64,000 bases of DNA, taken from a bacterium. Lineage in GTDB: Bacteria; Bacillota; Bacilli; Lactobacillales; Streptococcaceae. Positions 45,279 through 56,931 of this stretch are shown in pieces. Location: contig CAJNBY010000004.1 in the NCBI GenBank assembly GCA_905221125.1, positions 78,439-142,438 on the forward strand, written 5' to 3'. Made by a program: the position numbers and the translations under genes. The number at the start of each line of letters is the position of its first letter. Position 1 is the first letter of the stretch. The notes under the pieces are model-generated. The model made no database searches, was not told the origin of the DNA, and saw nothing but the letters and a program-made list of their open reading frames with translations.

Positions 45279-47012
45279 TTAATCGAAGTTAACGTATTCT
45301 TTTTGAAGTTCAAGAACTTCTTCCATTGTTGAACACTCTGTAAGGGCACGGTTAGCGTACTCTTCCATCTTAGCAGTATCCAATTTCTTCATCAAGCTAC
45401 GTGTACGAAGTACAGATGTTGCTGACATAGAGAATTCATCCAAGCCCATTCCGACAAGAAGTGGAACAGCTTTTTGGTCACCAGCCATCTCACCACACAT
45501 ACCAGCCCATTTACCTTCAGCGTGAGCTGCCTTGATAACGTTGTTGATCAAGCGAAGGATTGATGGGTTATATGGTTGGTAAAGGTATGAAACTTGTTCG
45601 TTCATACGGTCTGCCGCCATTGAGTATTGGATCAAGTCGTTTGTACCAATTGACATGAAGTCTACTTCTTTTGCAAATTGGTCTGCAAGCATAGCTGCTG
45701 CAGGAATTTCAATCATGATACCAACTTGGATATCATCCGCAACTGCAACACCTTCAGCAAGAAGGTTTGCTTTTTCTTCTTCATAAACTGCTTTAGCTGC
45801 ACGAAATTCTTTCAAGAGGGCAACCATTGGGAACATGATACGCAATTGACCATGAACAGAAGCACGAAGAAGGGCACGGATTTGTGTACGGAACATTGCA
45901 TCTCCAGTTTCAGAAATAGAGATACGAAGGGCACGGAATCCAAGGAATGGGTTCATTTCGTGTGGCATATCGAAGTAAGGAAGTTCTTTATCTCCACCGA
46001 TATCCATTGTACGAACAACTACTGGTTTACCATTCATTCCCTCAAGAACAGCCTTGTATGCTTCATACTGCTCATCTTCAGTTGGGAAGTCTTGAGAATC
46101 CATGTACAAGAATTCTGTACGGTAAAGTCCAACAGCTTCTGCACCGTTGTTGTTAACACCTTCGACGTCTTTTGGAGTACCGATGTTAGCAGCCAACTCG
46201 AAGTGTTTACCGTCAGCAGTCACTGTTTGAGCATCTTTCAAAAGTGCCCATTCAGCTTTTTGTTTAGCATAAGCTTCACCAGCTGCTTTAAATTCTGCCG
46301 CTTGTTCATCTGTTGGGTTGATAATCACTTCACCAGTAATTCCGTTAACGGCAAGGATATCACCGTCTTTCACTACTTCAGTGATGTTATTTGTTCCCAA
46401 TACAGCTGCAATTTCAAGTGTACGTGCCATGATAGCTGAGTGGCTTGTACGTCCACCGATGTTAGTTACAAAAGCTTTTACAAAGTTTTTGTCCAATTGA
46501 GCTGTATCAGATGGTGTCAAGTCATGCGCAATCACGATTACTTCTTCATTGATTGAAGCTGGGTTTGGCAATTTCTTACCAAGAAGGTTTGCCAATACAC
46601 GTTTTGTCACGTCGCGGATATCCGCTGCACGTTCTTGCATGTATGGGTTATCTTCCATGCCTTCAAAGATAGTGATGAACATGTCAGTCACTTCTTTAAG
46701 ACCTGCTTCTGCATTGACTTTCTTAGCACGGATTGTTTCTTTAATCTGACCAATTAATTCTGGGTCAGCAAGAACCATCAAATGAGCGTCAAAAACTTGA
46801 GCCGCTTCTTCACCAAGCGTACCTACAGCTTTCTCACGGATAAGAGAAAGCTCGTTTTGAGAAGCTTCAAGAGCTACATCCAAACGAGCCTCTTCTGCGT
46901 TTGTATCTTCGACTGAAATAGTCTCGAATGACAAATCCGGTTGAACGAGTAGATATGCTTTTGCAACTGCAACACCGTCAGATGCCGCGATTCCTTTAAG
47001 CATTTCTGTCAT
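45279..47012 (-). CDS. ptsI: PTS enzyme I (phosphoenolpyruvate-protein phosphotransferase)
   Basis: Takes phosphate from PEP and passes it to HPr, feeding every PTS in the cell, including the lactose and gat-type systems in this window. 577 residues, full length. The phospho-His is in [12 protein letters not shown] (about residue 190). The PEP-binding domain shows [24 protein letters not shown] and MIEIPAAA, and the catalytic Cys lies in GMCGEMAGD. It lies 5 bp after ptsH in one operon. Confidence 0.97.
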   Translation of the reverse strand: MTEMLKGIAASDGVAVAKAYLLVQPDLSFETISVEDTNAEEARLDVALEASQNELSLIREKAVGTLGEEAAQVFDAHLMVLADPELIGQIKETIRAKKVNAEAGLKEVTDMFITIFEGMEDNPYMQERAADIRDVTKRVLANLLGKKLPNPASINEEVIVIAHDLTPSDTAQLDKNFVKAFVTNIGGRTSHSAIMARTLEIAAVLGTNNITEVVKDGDILAVNGITGEVIINPTDEQAAEFKAAGEAYAKQKAEWALLKDAQTVTADGKHFELAANIGTPKDVEGVNNNGAEAVGLYRTEFLYMDSQDFPTEDEQYEAYKAVLEGMNGKPVVVRTMDIGGDKELPYFDMPHEMNPFLGFRALRISISETGDAMFRTQIRALLRASVHGQLRIMFPMVALLKEFRAAKAVYEEEKANLLAEGVAVADDIQVGIMIEIPAAAMLADQFAKEVDFMSIGTNDLIQYSMAADRMNEQVSYLYQPYNPSILRLINNVIKAAHAEGKWAGMCGEMAGDQKAVPLLVGMGLDEFSMSATSVLRTRSLMKKLDTAKMEEYANRALTECSTMEEVLELQKEYVNFD

Positions 47013-47017
47013 TTTCC

Positions 47018-47281
47018 TTATGCCAATCCTTCTTTTTCCATTGTTTCTGAGATTGCAGCGATAGCGTCATCTGCATCTGCACCTTCAGCTGAGATAGTTA
47101 CGTCAGCACCTTGGCCAACACCAAGACTCATAACACCCATGATTGATTTAAGGTTAACTGATTTACCTTTGTACTCAAGAGTGATATCTGAAGCAAATTT
47201 GCTAGCAGTTTGTACCAACAATGTTGCTGGACGTGCGTGAATACCTGTTTCTGCCACTACGTGGAAATCTTTAGAAGCCAT
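47018..47281 (-). CDS. ptsH: Phosphocarrier protein HPr
   Basis: 87-residue phosphocarrier between enzyme I and the sugar-specific EII proteins. His15 lies in [10 protein letters not shown]. The regulatory Ser46 lies in [12 protein letters not shown]; its phosphorylation by HPr kinase makes HPr the corepressor of CcpA. The start ATG 47281 follows AAAGGAG on the - strand. First gene of ptsHI, with a strong promoter and a likely CcpA site upstream. Confidence 0.98.
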   Translation of the reverse strand: MASKDFHVVAETGIHARPATLLVQTASKFASDITLEYKGKSVNLKSIMGVMSLGVGQGADVTISAEGADADDAIAAISETMEKEGLA

Positions 47282-47322
47282 AGTTTGACTCTCCTTTTGT
47301 TCTTTCTTTTTTGAGTTATATG

Positions 47323-47372
47323 TGATAACCCTTACAATTTGCTATTATACCATCTTCTAGGATTTTTTTCAA
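47323..47372 (-). promoter_or_regulatory. ptsH promoter with cre-like site at the transcript start
   Basis: On the - strand: TTGAAA (47367-47372), 17-bp spacer, TATAAT (47344-47349). A cre-like site TTGTAAGGGTTATCA (47323-47337) lies just downstream, matching WTGNAARCGNWWWCA except for G in place of the central C. Confidence 0.75.
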
Positions 47373-47503
47373 GCATTTTATGGGATTTATTCGATTTCCT
47401 TTCAGATAACTTGCTGAAAATCTTCTATTCTAGATAACAAAACACAGGATATAGTTTTTCAAAAAACAACTTATAGGATAATTATCATCATTTCACAAAA
47501 CAA

Positions 47504-47561
47504 ACACTACATATTGTGTTTTGTTTAGTTATGTACAAAAACAGACCACTATATTTAGTTT
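47504..47561 (+). promoter_or_regulatory. Two NrdR boxes upstream of nrdHE
   Basis: Box 1 is ACACTACATATTGTGT (47504-47519) and box 2 is CCACTATATTTAGTTT (47546-47561), compared with the consensus acaCwAtATaTwGtgt. Their starts are 42 bp apart, four DNA turns. They lie directly upstream of the nrdH -35 element. Confidence 0.82.
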
Positions 47562-47568
47562 TAAATCG

Positions 47569-47596
47569 TTGACAAAATTTTAATTTCTGATATACT
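47569..47596 (+). promoter_or_regulatory. nrdHE promoter
   Basis: TTGACA (47569-47574), a 16-bp spacer and TATACT (47591-47596), about 36 bp before the nrdH start. Together with the NrdR boxes it makes up most of the function of the 350-bp gap between ptsH and nrdH. Confidence 0.85.
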
Positions 47597-47631
47597 AAGA
47601 AAGTAATCTATTTTGAAAGAGGAGTTACACA

Positions 47632-47850
47632 ATGGTAACCGTTTATTCTAAAAACAATTGTGTCCAATGCAAGATGACCAAACGTTTCTTGGACAGTAAT
47701 AACGTTGAATATAAAGAAATCAATCTCGATGAGCAACCTGAGTACATCGATCAAGTTAAAGAGCTCGGTTTCAGCGCAGCTCCTGTTATCCAAACACCAA
47801 CTGAAGTCTTTTCAGGTTTCCAACCAGGAAAACTGAAACAATTAGCATAA
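47632..47850 (+). CDS. nrdH: Glutaredoxin-like protein NrdH
   Basis: 72-residue redoxin that reduces class Ib ribonucleotide reductase, taking electrons from thioredoxin reductase. The active site CVQC is at residues 11-14 (NNCVQCKMTKRFLD). The rest shows the NrdH signature NVEYKEINLDE and SAAPVIQT. AGAGGAG precedes ATG 47632. It is the first gene of nrdHE. The companion nrdI is not in this window. Confidence 0.95.
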   Translation: MVTVYSKNNCVQCKMTKRFLDSNNVEYKEINLDEQPEYIDQVKELGFSAAPVIQTPTEVFSGFQPGKLKQLA

Positions 47851-47930
47851 TCTTAGTACATCATCCAGAAGAGACTGCTTCTAGGGCTAACTTAGAAGCC
47901 TTTCTTTTGTAATTAGATAAGGGAAATTTT

Positions 47931-50090
47931 ATGGGATTAAAACATCTTGAGGACGTGACTTACTTCCGTCTCAATAACGAAATCAACCGTCCTGTTAATG
48001 GACAAATCATGCTTCATAAAGATAAGGAAGCCTTGGATGCCTTCTTTAAAGAAAATGTAGTTCCAAATACTATGGTTTTTGATTCAATCAAGGATAAAAT
48101 CAACTACCTCATTGAACACAACTACATCGAAACAGCCTTTATCAAGAAATACCGTCCAGAATTTTTGGAAGAATTGTCTCAATTTATCAAAGAACAAAAC
48201 TTCCAATTCAAGTCTTTCATGGCTGCCTATAAGTTCTATAATCAATATGCTTTGAAAACCAACGACGGTGAATATTATCTTGAAAATATGGAAGACCGTG
48301 TCTTCTTTAACGCCCTTTATTTTGCTGATGGTAACGAAGCCGTTGCAATTGATATTGCTAATGAAATCATCCACCAACGCTACCAACCCGCTACTCCTTC
48401 CTTCTTGAATGCTGGTCGTGCTCGTCGTGGGGAGTTGGTATCTTGTTTCTTGATTCAGGTCACAGATGATATGAACTCTATCGGACGTTCAATCAACTCT
48501 GCTCTTCAACTTTCACGTATCGGTGGTGGTGTGGGAATTACCCTCAGCAACCTTCGTGAAGCTGGTGCACCTATCAAAGGCTATGAAGGTGCAGCTTCTG
48601 GAGTCGTACCTGTTATGAAACTCTTCGAAGACAGCTTCTCTTACTCCAACCAATTGGGGCAACGTCAAGGTGCTGGTGTTGTCTACCTCAACGTCTTTCA
48701 CCCAGATATCATCGCCTTTCTTTCAACTAAGAAAGAAAACGCCGATGAAAAAGTTCGTGTTAAGACCCTTTCACTTGGTGTTGTAGTACCAGATAAATTC
48801 TATGAATTGGCTCGTAAAAATGAAGAAATGTACCTCTTCAGCCCTTACTCAGTAGAGCTTGAATACGGTGTGCCATTTAACTACATCGATATCACTGAAA
48901 AATACGATGAACTCGTCGCAAATCCAAACATCCGCAAGACAAAAATCAAAGCGCGAGATTTGGAAACGGAAATTTCTAAATTGCAACAAGAGTCTGGTTA
49001 CCCTTATGTAGTCAACATTGATACGGCTAACCGTGCAAATCCTGTTGAAGGTAAGATTATCATGAGTAACTTGTGTTCTGAGATTCTTCAAGTTCAAGAA
49101 CCAAGCTTGATCAATGATGCTCAAGAATTCCTGCAAATGGGAACAGACGTTTCATGTAATCTTGGTTCAACTAACGTGGTCAACATGATGACTTCACCTG
49201 ACTTTGGTCGTTCTATCCGTGCTATGGTTCGTGCCCTTACTTTCGTTACAGATAGTTCGCACATCGTAGCTGTTCCTACTATCGACCATGGAAATAGCCA
49301 AGCCCACACCTTTGGTCTTGGTGCCATGGGACTTCACAGCTACCTTGCACAACAACTGATTGAGTATGGATCCCCTGAGTCTGTTGAGTTTACAAGCATC
49401 TACTTTATGCTTATGAACTACTGGACCTTGGTAGAATCAAACAATATCGCGCGTGAACGTGGTATTACCTTCCATAACTTTGAAAAATCAGACTATGCTA
49501 ACGGAAGCTACTTCGACAAGTATGTGACAGGCGAATTTGTTCCAAAATCAGACCGTGTTAAAGAACTCTTTAAAGATGTCTTTATTCCAAGCGCTGCTGA
49601 CTGGGCTGAACTTCGCGACAAGGTTCAAGCAGATGGCCTTTACCACCAAAACCGCCTTGCTGTAGCACCAAATGGTTCTATCAGTTACATCAATGACGTT
49701 TCCGCTTCTATCCACCCGATTACGCAACGTATCGAAGAACGCCAAGAAAAGAAAATCGGTAAAATCTACTATCCTGCCGCAGGTTTGTCAACAGATACTA
49801 TTCCTTACTACACTTCTGCTTACGACATGGATATGCGTAAGGTGATTGATGTCTATGCAGCTGCAACTGAGCACGTGGACCAAGGACTTTCACTCACTCT
49901 CTTCATGCGTAGTGACATTCCAAAAGGACTTTACGAATGGAAGAAAGAAAACAAACAAACGACACGTGACTTGTCTATCCTTCGTAACTATGCCTTTAAC
50001 AAGGGTATCAAGTCTATCTACTACGTCCGTACCTTTACAGATGATGGTGGAGAAGTCGGTGCCAACCAATGTGAGAGCTGTGTGATTTAA
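47931..50090 (+). CDS. nrdE: Class Ib ribonucleoside-diphosphate reductase, alpha subunit
   Basis: Catalytic subunit that converts ribonucleoside diphosphates to the deoxy form, needed for aerobic DNA synthesis; 719 residues, normal length. The N-terminal ATP-cone of class Ia enzymes is short or absent, as in NrdE. Active-site cysteines lie in GELVSCFLIQV and IIMSNLCSEILQ, and the redox pair is the C-terminal CESC. Radical-transfer tyrosines lie in IKSIYYVRTFTDD. AAGGGAA precedes ATG 47931, 80 bp after nrdH. Confidence 0.97.
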   Translation: MGLKHLEDVTYFRLNNEINRPVNGQIMLHKDKEALDAFFKENVVPNTMVFDSIKDKINYLIEHNYIETAFIKKYRPEFLEELSQFIKEQNFQFKSFMAAYKFYNQYALKTNDGEYYLENMEDRVFFNALYFADGNEAVAIDIANEIIHQRYQPATPSFLNAGRARRGELVSCFLIQVTDDMNSIGRSINSALQLSRIGGGVGITLSNLREAGAPIKGYEGAASGVVPVMKLFEDSFSYSNQLGQRQGAGVVYLNVFHPDIIAFLSTKKENADEKVRVKTLSLGVVVPDKFYELARKNEEMYLFSPYSVELEYGVPFNYIDITEKYDELVANPNIRKTKIKARDLETEISKLQQESGYPYVVNIDTANRANPVEGKIIMSNLCSEILQVQEPSLINDAQEFLQMGTDVSCNLGSTNVVNMMTSPDFGRSIRAMVRALTFVTDSSHIVAVPTIDHGNSQAHTFGLGAMGLHSYLAQQLIEYGSPESVEFTSIYFMLMNYWTLVESNNIARERGITFHNFEKSDYANGSYFDKYVTGEFVPKSDRVKELFKDVFIPSAADWAELRDKVQADGLYHQNRLAVAPNGSISYINDVSASIHPITQRIEERQEKKIGKIYYPAAGLSTDTIPYYTSAYDMDMRKVIDVYAAATEHVDQGLSLTLFMRSDIPKGLYEWKKENKQTTRDLSILRNYAFNKGIKSIYYVRTFTDDGGEVGANQCESCVI

Positions 50091-50180
50091 TCTTTGCTTG
50101 AGGAAACTACATTTTCTCAGATAAGTATTCATTCACCCTGCTAAACTAAACTGGAATAAGCAGCTATACTATGGAAAAAC

Positions 50181-50207
50181 AAAAAAGTCGGGCTTCCGAC
50201 TTTTTGT
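50181..50207 (+). terminator. Terminator between nrdE and nrdF
   Basis: Perfect stem AAAAAGTCGG / CCGACTTTTT with a 4-nt loop, 90 bp after nrdE. It separates nrdF from nrdHE, at least in part. Confidence 0.85.
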
Positions 50208-50283
50208 GCGAAACTACTCTAGGATTATGATAAAATAGAGATAATTGTGAGTTCGCAATATTAAACACAGAAAGAGATTTCAA

Positions 50284-51246
50284 ATGGAAACTTACTACAA
50301 AGCCATTAACTGGAATGCCATCGAAGATGTCATCGACAAATCAACTTGGGAAAAACTGACGGAGCAATTCTGGCTTGATACACGTATTCCCTTGTCAAAT
50401 GACTTGGATGACTGGAGAAAGCTATCAAATGTAGAAAAAGACTTGGTTGGAAAAGTCTTTGGTGGTTTAACCCTTCTCGACACTATGCAATCCGAAACTG
50501 GGGTTCAAGCCCTTCGCTCGGACATCCGTACACCACATGAGGAAGCTGTTTTCAATAACATCCAATTTATGGAATCTGTCCACGCTAAATCTTACTCATC
50601 AATCTTTTCTACCTTGAATACCAAGGCTGAGATTGAAGAAATTTTCGAATGGACCAATACCAATCCTTACCTACAAAAGAAGGCAGAGATTGTCAACGAA
50701 ATCTACCTAAACGGTAACCCACTTGAAAAGAAAGTAGCCAGCGTCTTCCTTGAAACCTTCCTCTTCTACTCAGGTTTCTTCACACCGCTCTACTATCTCG
50801 GTAACAACAAGCTAGCCAACGTTGCGGAAATCATCAAACTGATTATTCGTGATGAGTCTGTTCACGGAACCTACATTGGTTATAAATTCCAACTCGGTTT
50901 CAATGAATTACCTGAAGAAGAGCAAGAAAAACTCAAAGAATGGATGTACGACCTGCTCTACACTCTTTACGAGAATGAAGAAGGCTATACAGAAAGCCTC
51001 TATGACGGTGTTGGTTGGACGGAAGAAGTCAAAACCTTCCTTCGCTACAATGCTAATAAGGCACTCATGAACCTGGGACAAGATCCACTCTTCCCAGACT
51101 CAGCAGATGATGTCAACCCAATCGTCATGAACGGTATTTCAACAGGAACATCTAACCACGACTTCTTCTCTCAAGTCGGAAATGGCTACCTTCTTGGTGA
51201 AGTTGAAGCCATGCAAGACGATGACTACAACTACGGTTTAGACTAA
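50284..51246 (+). CDS. nrdF: Class Ib ribonucleoside-diphosphate reductase, beta subunit
   Basis: Radical-generating subunit with a dimanganese or diiron tyrosyl-radical centre, 320 residues. Metal ligands are in LDTMQSE (Asp), EEAVFNNIQFMESVHAKSYS (Glu and His), LETFLFYSGF (Glu) and IIRDESVHGTYIGY (Glu and His). The C-terminal tail YNYGLD region docks on NrdE. AAGAGA precedes ATG 50284. A possible -10, TAAAAT, lies near 50231, so nrdF probably has its own promoter after the terminator, unusual for a partner that should match NrdE in amount. Confidence 0.97.
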   Translation: METYYKAINWNAIEDVIDKSTWEKLTEQFWLDTRIPLSNDLDDWRKLSNVEKDLVGKVFGGLTLLDTMQSETGVQALRSDIRTPHEEAVFNNIQFMESVHAKSYSSIFSTLNTKAEIEEIFEWTNTNPYLQKKAEIVNEIYLNGNPLEKKVASVFLETFLFYSGFFTPLYYLGNNKLANVAEIIKLIIRDESVHGTYIGYKFQLGFNELPEEEQEKLKEWMYDLLYTLYENEEGYTESLYDGVGWTEEVKTFLRYNANKALMNLGQDPLFPDSADDVNPIVMNGISTGTSNHDFFSQVGNGYLLGEVEAMQDDDYNYGLD

Positions 51247-51271
51247 TATCATCTATTTTATAAGCAATAAC

Positions 51272-51311
51272 AAATATCATGGTTTGTTTAAAACAACCAT
51301 GATATTTTTGT
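51272..51311 (+). terminator. Terminator of nrdF
   Basis: Perfect 13-bp stem AAATATCATGGTT / AACCATGATATTT with a 10-nt loop, followed by TTGTTTTTG. Confidence 0.88.
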
Positions 51312-51389
51312 TTTTGTTTTCTTTTGTTTTTTAAATTGATTGATTGAATACTTTATGATAAAATAGTAATAGAAATAGAGGTGATAACG

Positions 51390-52157
51390 ATGCTAAAGCA
51401 GGAAAAACTAGATAATATTCTAGAAACGGTAAATACAAAGGGAACAATTACTGTAAAAGAAATCATGACTCGCTTGGATGTATCAGATATGACTGCTAGA
51501 CGCTATTTACAAGAGTTGGCTGACAAGGATTTACTTGTTCGTGTGCATGGAGGAGCTGAAAAAATTCGTACAGGCTCCATTTTAAACAATGAACGTTCCA
51601 ATATTGAAAAACAAAGCTTACAAATCGCAGAAAAACAAGAAATTAGCCGTTTTGCAGGCCATTTAATTGATAAAGGGGAAACTATTTTTATTGGGCCAGG
51701 TACAACATTGGAATCTTTTGCTCGTGAACTTCCAATTGATAATATCCGTGTTGTAACAAACAGTTTACCAGTTTTTCTCATCCTAAACGAACGAAAACTA
51801 ACAGATTTGATTTTAATTGGTGGAAACTATCGCTCTATCACCGGAGCCTTTGTTGGAACACTAACCTTGCAAAACCTTGCCAACCTACAATTTTCTAAAG
51901 CTTTCGTTAGCTGTAATGGTATTAAAGACAATGCGATTGCGACCTTTAGTGAAGAAGAAGGCGAATCTCAACGCATCGCCCTCAATAATTCCAATAAAAA
52001 ATACTTACTAGCTGACAATAGTAAGTTCAATAAGTTTGATTTTTACACCTTCTACAATATCTCAGATATTGATACCATCGTTTCAGACTCTAAACTGAGC
52101 AAAGAAACCTTTGAACAACTTTCAAAACAAACAAAAATTATTCTTTCTAAACCATAA
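51390..52157 (+). CDS. lacR: DeoR-family repressor LacR of the lactose/tagatose genes
   Basis: Repressor of the tagatose-6-phosphate pathway; tagatose-6-P is the inducer in related streptococci. I choose ATG 51390 (MLKQEKLDNIL, 255 residues), because AGAGGTGA at 51377-51384 is its ribosome site and contains the other candidate, GTG 51381. The N-terminal helix-turn-helix VKEIMTRLDVSDMTARRYLQELADKDLLVRVHGGA is typical of DeoR. The sensor domain shows FIGPGTTLESFA and LADNSKF. It is convergent with lacG, the end of the operon it should control. A TATGATAAAATAG promoter-like element precedes it. Confidence 0.9.
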   Translation: MLKQEKLDNILETVNTKGTITVKEIMTRLDVSDMTARRYLQELADKDLLVRVHGGAEKIRTGSILNNERSNIEKQSLQIAEKQEISRFAGHLIDKGETIFIGPGTTLESFARELPIDNIRVVTNSLPVFLILNERKLTDLILIGGNYRSITGAFVGTLTLQNLANLQFSKAFVSCNGIKDNAIATFSEEEGESQRIALNNSNKKYLLADNSKFNKFDFYTFYNISDIDTIVSDSKLSKETFEQLSKQTKIILSKP

Positions 52158-52161
52158 AACG

Positions 52162-52190
52162 ATCCCCACCGATTGGTGGGGATTTTTATC
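52162..52190. terminator. Terminator between convergent lacR and lacG
   Basis: Perfect stem ATCCCCACC / GGTGGGGAT with a 4-nt loop and TTTTTAT on the + side. The other strand has a weaker T-tract (CGTTTTAT), so it may serve both genes. Confidence 0.9.
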
Positions 52191-52196
52191 AACAAT

Positions 52197-53817
<1,621 letters not shown>

Positions 53818-55509
53818 TTAATCGAATTGAGCTTGTACAAACGCAAGAGCACCTTTTCCATCACGAGTTAATTTGATGTATTGAGCGCCTTCTGTTTTCG
53901 CAAGTTTAATACCAAGTTTATCTGTTTCTGCTTTCATATCTTCAAAGTTTGAAGCAACTTGAGGAGCAAGGATAACAAGATCAAACTCTGGCAACATTTC
54001 ACGGTGAGCACCATAGCCACCTGCTGCTGCTTTCACAGGAACATTGTATTCTGCAGCTGCCTTATTCAAAGCATTCGCAAGAAGTCCACTTGTCCCTCCA
54101 CCTGCACAGAGAACGAGGACATTTGTTTCTTCAGTGATTGTATTTTGTGCTGCTTCTATACCAGCTTTTTCAAGAATAGCATCTGCTTTCGCAGTGTTGA
54201 AGTTTGCAGCAACTTTTTCTTTCAATTCATCATTAGATTTACCTGAACGTTCTTCTTCAAGAATTTGTTCATCATAGACTTTAAGGAATGGATAGTAAAT
54301 GACAACGTCAACCACAATTAGAAGGGCAGCAAGAATGAATGATAGAACTTGGAAGTTAGTTCCAAGAACTAGACCTAGTGGAGCTGGAGTTGTCCATGGT
54401 AGATTAGCAGTAAATGAGTTCATTCCAAGTGTTTCAATAAAGAATTTGAAGATCCAAACGTTTGCGATTGGAGCAAAGATAAATGGAATGAAGAAGATTG
54501 GGTTCAATACAAGTGGTGCACCAAACAAAATTGGTTCATTTACACCGAAGAAGGTAGGAACTACTGAAGCACGTCCGATTGCACGGTTACGTTTTGATTT
54601 TGTTAACCACATGAACATGAATGGAACAACCAGTGTCGCACCAGTACCACCCATGGTAACGATAAACATTTGTGTACCAGAAGTAAGAATCTTGTCAGCA
54701 TGCATCCCTTGTTGGAGAAGGTTCAAGTTGACTTCGGCATTTGCATAGGTAATAGCTGCGATTGCTGGTTCAACGATAGATGGACCATGGATACCAACAA
54801 ACCAGAAGAAGGCAAAGGCACCAAAGATAATGGTAATACCAAGGTATCCGTCTGCCGCAGAGAAGAGTGGTGCAAAGAATTTACCGATTGATTCTGCTAC
54901 GCTAGAACCAACAAAATGACGAGCTAGTAAATCAAGAGCATAAAGAGAAACAACTGATAGAGTGAATGGAATCACATCTTTAAAGACTTGTGAGATATTT
55001 GGTGGAACTTCGTCAGGCATACGAATAGTGACGTTGTTTTTAACACAAACCTTATAGATTGCTACGGTAACAAAGGCAGCAAGGAATGCTGAAAGCAAAC
55101 CTTTTGTCCCCAAGAATCCAGTAGCTAGACCATTTTCGATAGGATCAGCTGCCAACATCAACAAACCAACAATTGCTGCCAACAATGTTGACATATAGTT
55201 AATTTGATTGGTTTTCTCCATGCTACGGTTGACTGAGTCAGTCAATGACTTAGCTGTTGTACCAGCTACCAAGAGAGCCAAAATCCCCATTGAATAGCTG
55301 TAAGGTTTCATCAGAAAGGCTACAACTTCATCAGACCATTTAAAGCCCCATGAGTTTGGTACAAAGGCAATCAAGATAAAGATACTTGAGAAGAGAATAA
55401 CAGGCATACCTGCAATGAAACCATCACGAATGGCACGAAGGTAGATATTACGAGATAGTTTTTCAAAGAAAGGCTTTCCTTTCTCGATAAATGCAATTAG
55501 TTTATTCAT
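53818..55509 (-). CDS. lacE: Lactose-specific PTS enzyme IICB
   Basis: Membrane transporter that brings in lactose and phosphorylates it; 563 residues. The IIC domain (about 1-430) has roughly 8-10 hydrophobic segments and conserved signatures such as [13 protein letters not shown] and [16 protein letters not shown]. The IIB domain (about 465-563) has the phospho-Cys in [18 protein letters not shown]. It starts inside the lacF stop region with a 1-bp overlap. Works with LacF (IIA), HPr and enzyme I. Confidence 0.96.
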   Translation of the reverse strand: MNKLIAFIEKGKPFFEKLSRNIYLRAIRDGFIAGMPVILFSSIFILIAFVPNSWGFKWSDEVVAFLMKPYSYSMGILALLVAGTTAKSLTDSVNRSMEKTNQINYMSTLLAAIVGLLMLAADPIENGLATGFLGTKGLLSAFLAAFVTVAIYKVCVKNNVTIRMPDEVPPNISQVFKDVIPFTLSVVSLYALDLLARHFVGSSVAESIGKFFAPLFSAADGYLGITIIFGAFAFFWFVGIHGPSIVEPAIAAITYANAEVNLNLLQQGMHADKILTSGTQMFIVTMGGTGATLVVPFMFMWLTKSKRNRAIGRASVVPTFFGVNEPILFGAPLVLNPIFFIPFIFAPIANVWIFKFFIETLGMNSFTANLPWTTPAPLGLVLGTNFQVLSFILAALLIVVDVVIYYPFLKVYDEQILEEERSGKSNDELKEKVAANFNTAKADAILEKAGIEAAQNTITEETNVLVLCAGGGTSGLLANALNKAAAEYNVPVKAAAGGYGAHREMLPEFDLVILAPQVASNFEDMKAETDKLGIKLAKTEGAQYIKLTRDGKGALAFVQAQFD

Positions 55510-55826
55510 TATTTAACTCCTCTCTTGTAGAGTTCAATTAAATGGTGCATCAAATCTTTTAACAAAATAGTTGTCATCAAGTGGTCTTGGCCATGCATCA
55601 TGGTTACACTATACGCTAAGTCCTCACCAGAAGCCTCCTTAGTCAATAGACTTGTTTGCGCGTGGTGAGCCTCTGCAATACAAGAACCAGCTTCCTCTAC
55701 CAGAGCGTCCGCTTTAGCAAAATCACCAGCTTCAGCAGCCTTTAAGGCTTCCAATAGTTTTGAACGAGCATCGCCCGCATAGGCTACGATTTCAAAACCT
55801 AACAATGTTACTTCTTCTCTATTCAT
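55509..55826 (-). CDS. lacF: Lactose-specific PTS enzyme IIA
   Basis: 105-residue trimeric, helical IIA of the lactose/chitobiose family. It accepts phosphate from HPr on a His in [14 protein letters not shown] and passes it to the IIB domain of LacE. The C-terminal [23 protein letters not shown] carries the metal-site Asp and conserved residues. AAGGAGA precedes ATG 55826. It sits between lacT and lacE in the operon lacTFEG. Confidence 0.96.
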   Translation of the reverse strand: MNREEVTLLGFEIVAYAGDARSKLLEALKAAEAGDFAKADALVEEAGSCIAEAHHAQTSLLTKEASGEDLAYSVTMMHGQDHLMTTILLKDLMHHLIELYKRGVK

Positions 55827-55860
55827 GATAGAATTCTCCTTATATAATTTTAAATAATTT

Positions 55861-56697
55861 TTATGACAATAAACGTTGGATATGTAGAACTAGATAAACT
55901 CGTTCACTTTTATACAAATCAAGACCCGTATGTTGCGTAATCACATCATAGATCTTGGAACCAATCTCAAATGCTTTTGGATAGGATTGTTTAATATGAT
56001 CTTCCATATCCAGAAGCGATTGGTTATCATCTCTGGATCTGTCTAAATAATCCAAGAAATAATTCAAATGGATCATAAAGCGATCATAGAAATGGTTATT
56101 CTCTTTGGTTCGTTGAATAGCATAATCTTTTAGCACTTCTTCAACATTCCTGAGAATTTCTTTCCTCTTATCAATCGACTTAACTACTTGGACTTCATTC
56201 TCGCCTTCGGCATTGATGAAATGATAAGCAATCCGAATAATTTCGTCCTCAGGAAAATGATCTGCTAGCTTCTGACGATAAATTTCAAATGCTTCATTTG
56301 CGATTTGAAAAGCGACAGGATACTTGGCAGAAATATCTGGCAGATTGCTGTCCTTGTACCTTCCTTGTGCTAGAGCTTGATAAGAACAGTAAATATGGTC
56401 TGTCAAGGTTACGTAGAGATATTCTTGAATCGGATAGTGATATTTCTTTGAAAGCTTATCAATGATTTCATAGGTCACTGTGACAAAATCAAGCGGAACA
56501 TCTTTGAGAAGAGCCATAAAGTTTTCCCTGGACTCTTCGGTCTTCATCCGAAATATTTTCTCAACCTGCTGTTCAGCAATCAAGTCTCCCTTCTTCTTTC
56601 CGAATGCAATCCCCTTACCAATTACAATCACTTCTTCTCCTTTATCATTCCTGACAAGCGAAACATTATGATTTATTGGATTTAGAATTCGATACAT
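55861..56697 (-). CDS. lacT: BglG-family transcriptional antiterminator LacT
   Basis: RNA-binding antiterminator controlled by the PTS; 278 residues. The N-terminal CAT RNA-binding domain ([35 protein letters not shown]) covers residues 1-58. Two PRD domains follow, with phosphorylatable His residues in [29 protein letters not shown] and [18 protein letters not shown] precedes ATG 56697. LacE/F phosphorylation should inhibit it and HPr phosphorylation activate it. Its target hairpin is just upstream in its own leader. Confidence 0.94.
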   Translation of the reverse strand: MYRILNPINHNVSLVRNDKGEEVIVIGKGIAFGKKKGDLIAEQQVEKIFRMKTEESRENFMALLKDVPLDFVTVTYEIIDKLSKKYHYPIQEYLYVTLTDHIYCSYQALAQGRYKDSNLPDISAKYPVAFQIANEAFEIYRQKLADHFPEDEIIRIAYHFINAEGENEVQVVKSIDKRKEILRNVEEVLKDYAIQRTKENNHFYDRFMIHLNYFLDYLDRSRDDNQSLLDMEDHIKQSYPKAFEIGSKIYDVITQHTGLDLYKSERVYLVLHIQRLLS

Positions 56698-56739
56698 GTC
56701 AACCTCCTTTTATATTTTAAAGGTATATGAGTATAAAAA

Positions 56740-56800
56740 ATGACCACAAATGAACTAGAAAATCAGCCAATTTCTAATTCACCTGTGATCATGCCTAATA
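56740..56800 (-). promoter_or_regulatory. LacT antiterminator target and overlapping terminator in the lacT leader
   Basis: On the - strand, a long stem between 56771-56792 (starting ATGATCACAGGTGAATTAG) and 56740-56762 (ending TTTGTGGTCAT), followed by a T-run (TTTTTTAT). The upstream arm with the preceding bases (TATTAGGCATGATCA) is the expected RAT site. LacT binding would prevent the terminator and allow lacTFEG expression. Confidence 0.85.
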
Positions 56801-56839
56801 TTACTTAGTAACACTCACCTTGTATTAACTTGTGATTTA

Positions 56840-56877
56840 AGTATAGCACAAGTAAGTTATTTTGTAAACCTTTACAT
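56840..56877 (-). promoter_or_regulatory. lacT promoter with overlapping cre-like site
   Basis: On the - strand: TTTACA (56863-56868), 17-bp spacer, TATACT (56840-56845). ATGTAAAGGTTTACA (56863-56877) fits the CcpA consensus WTGNAARCGNWWWCA except for G at the central C, and covers the -35. It predicts glucose repression of lacTFEG. Confidence 0.8.
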
Positions 56878-56931
56878 ACAACTTTTTTTAAAAATTTTTT
56901 AGATTCATGTTCCTAACCTAGGAGGACTTTC

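Noticed and set aside
45678..46439. 253-residue + strand frame opposite ptsI
   Set aside because: Shadow of ptsI codon bias; Cys/Phe/His-rich product, no ribosome site, and ptsI is clearly real.
47850..47930. Weak hairpin between nrdH and nrdE as a terminator
   Set aside because: Stem is short and there is no proper T-run; nrdH and nrdE most likely share one message.
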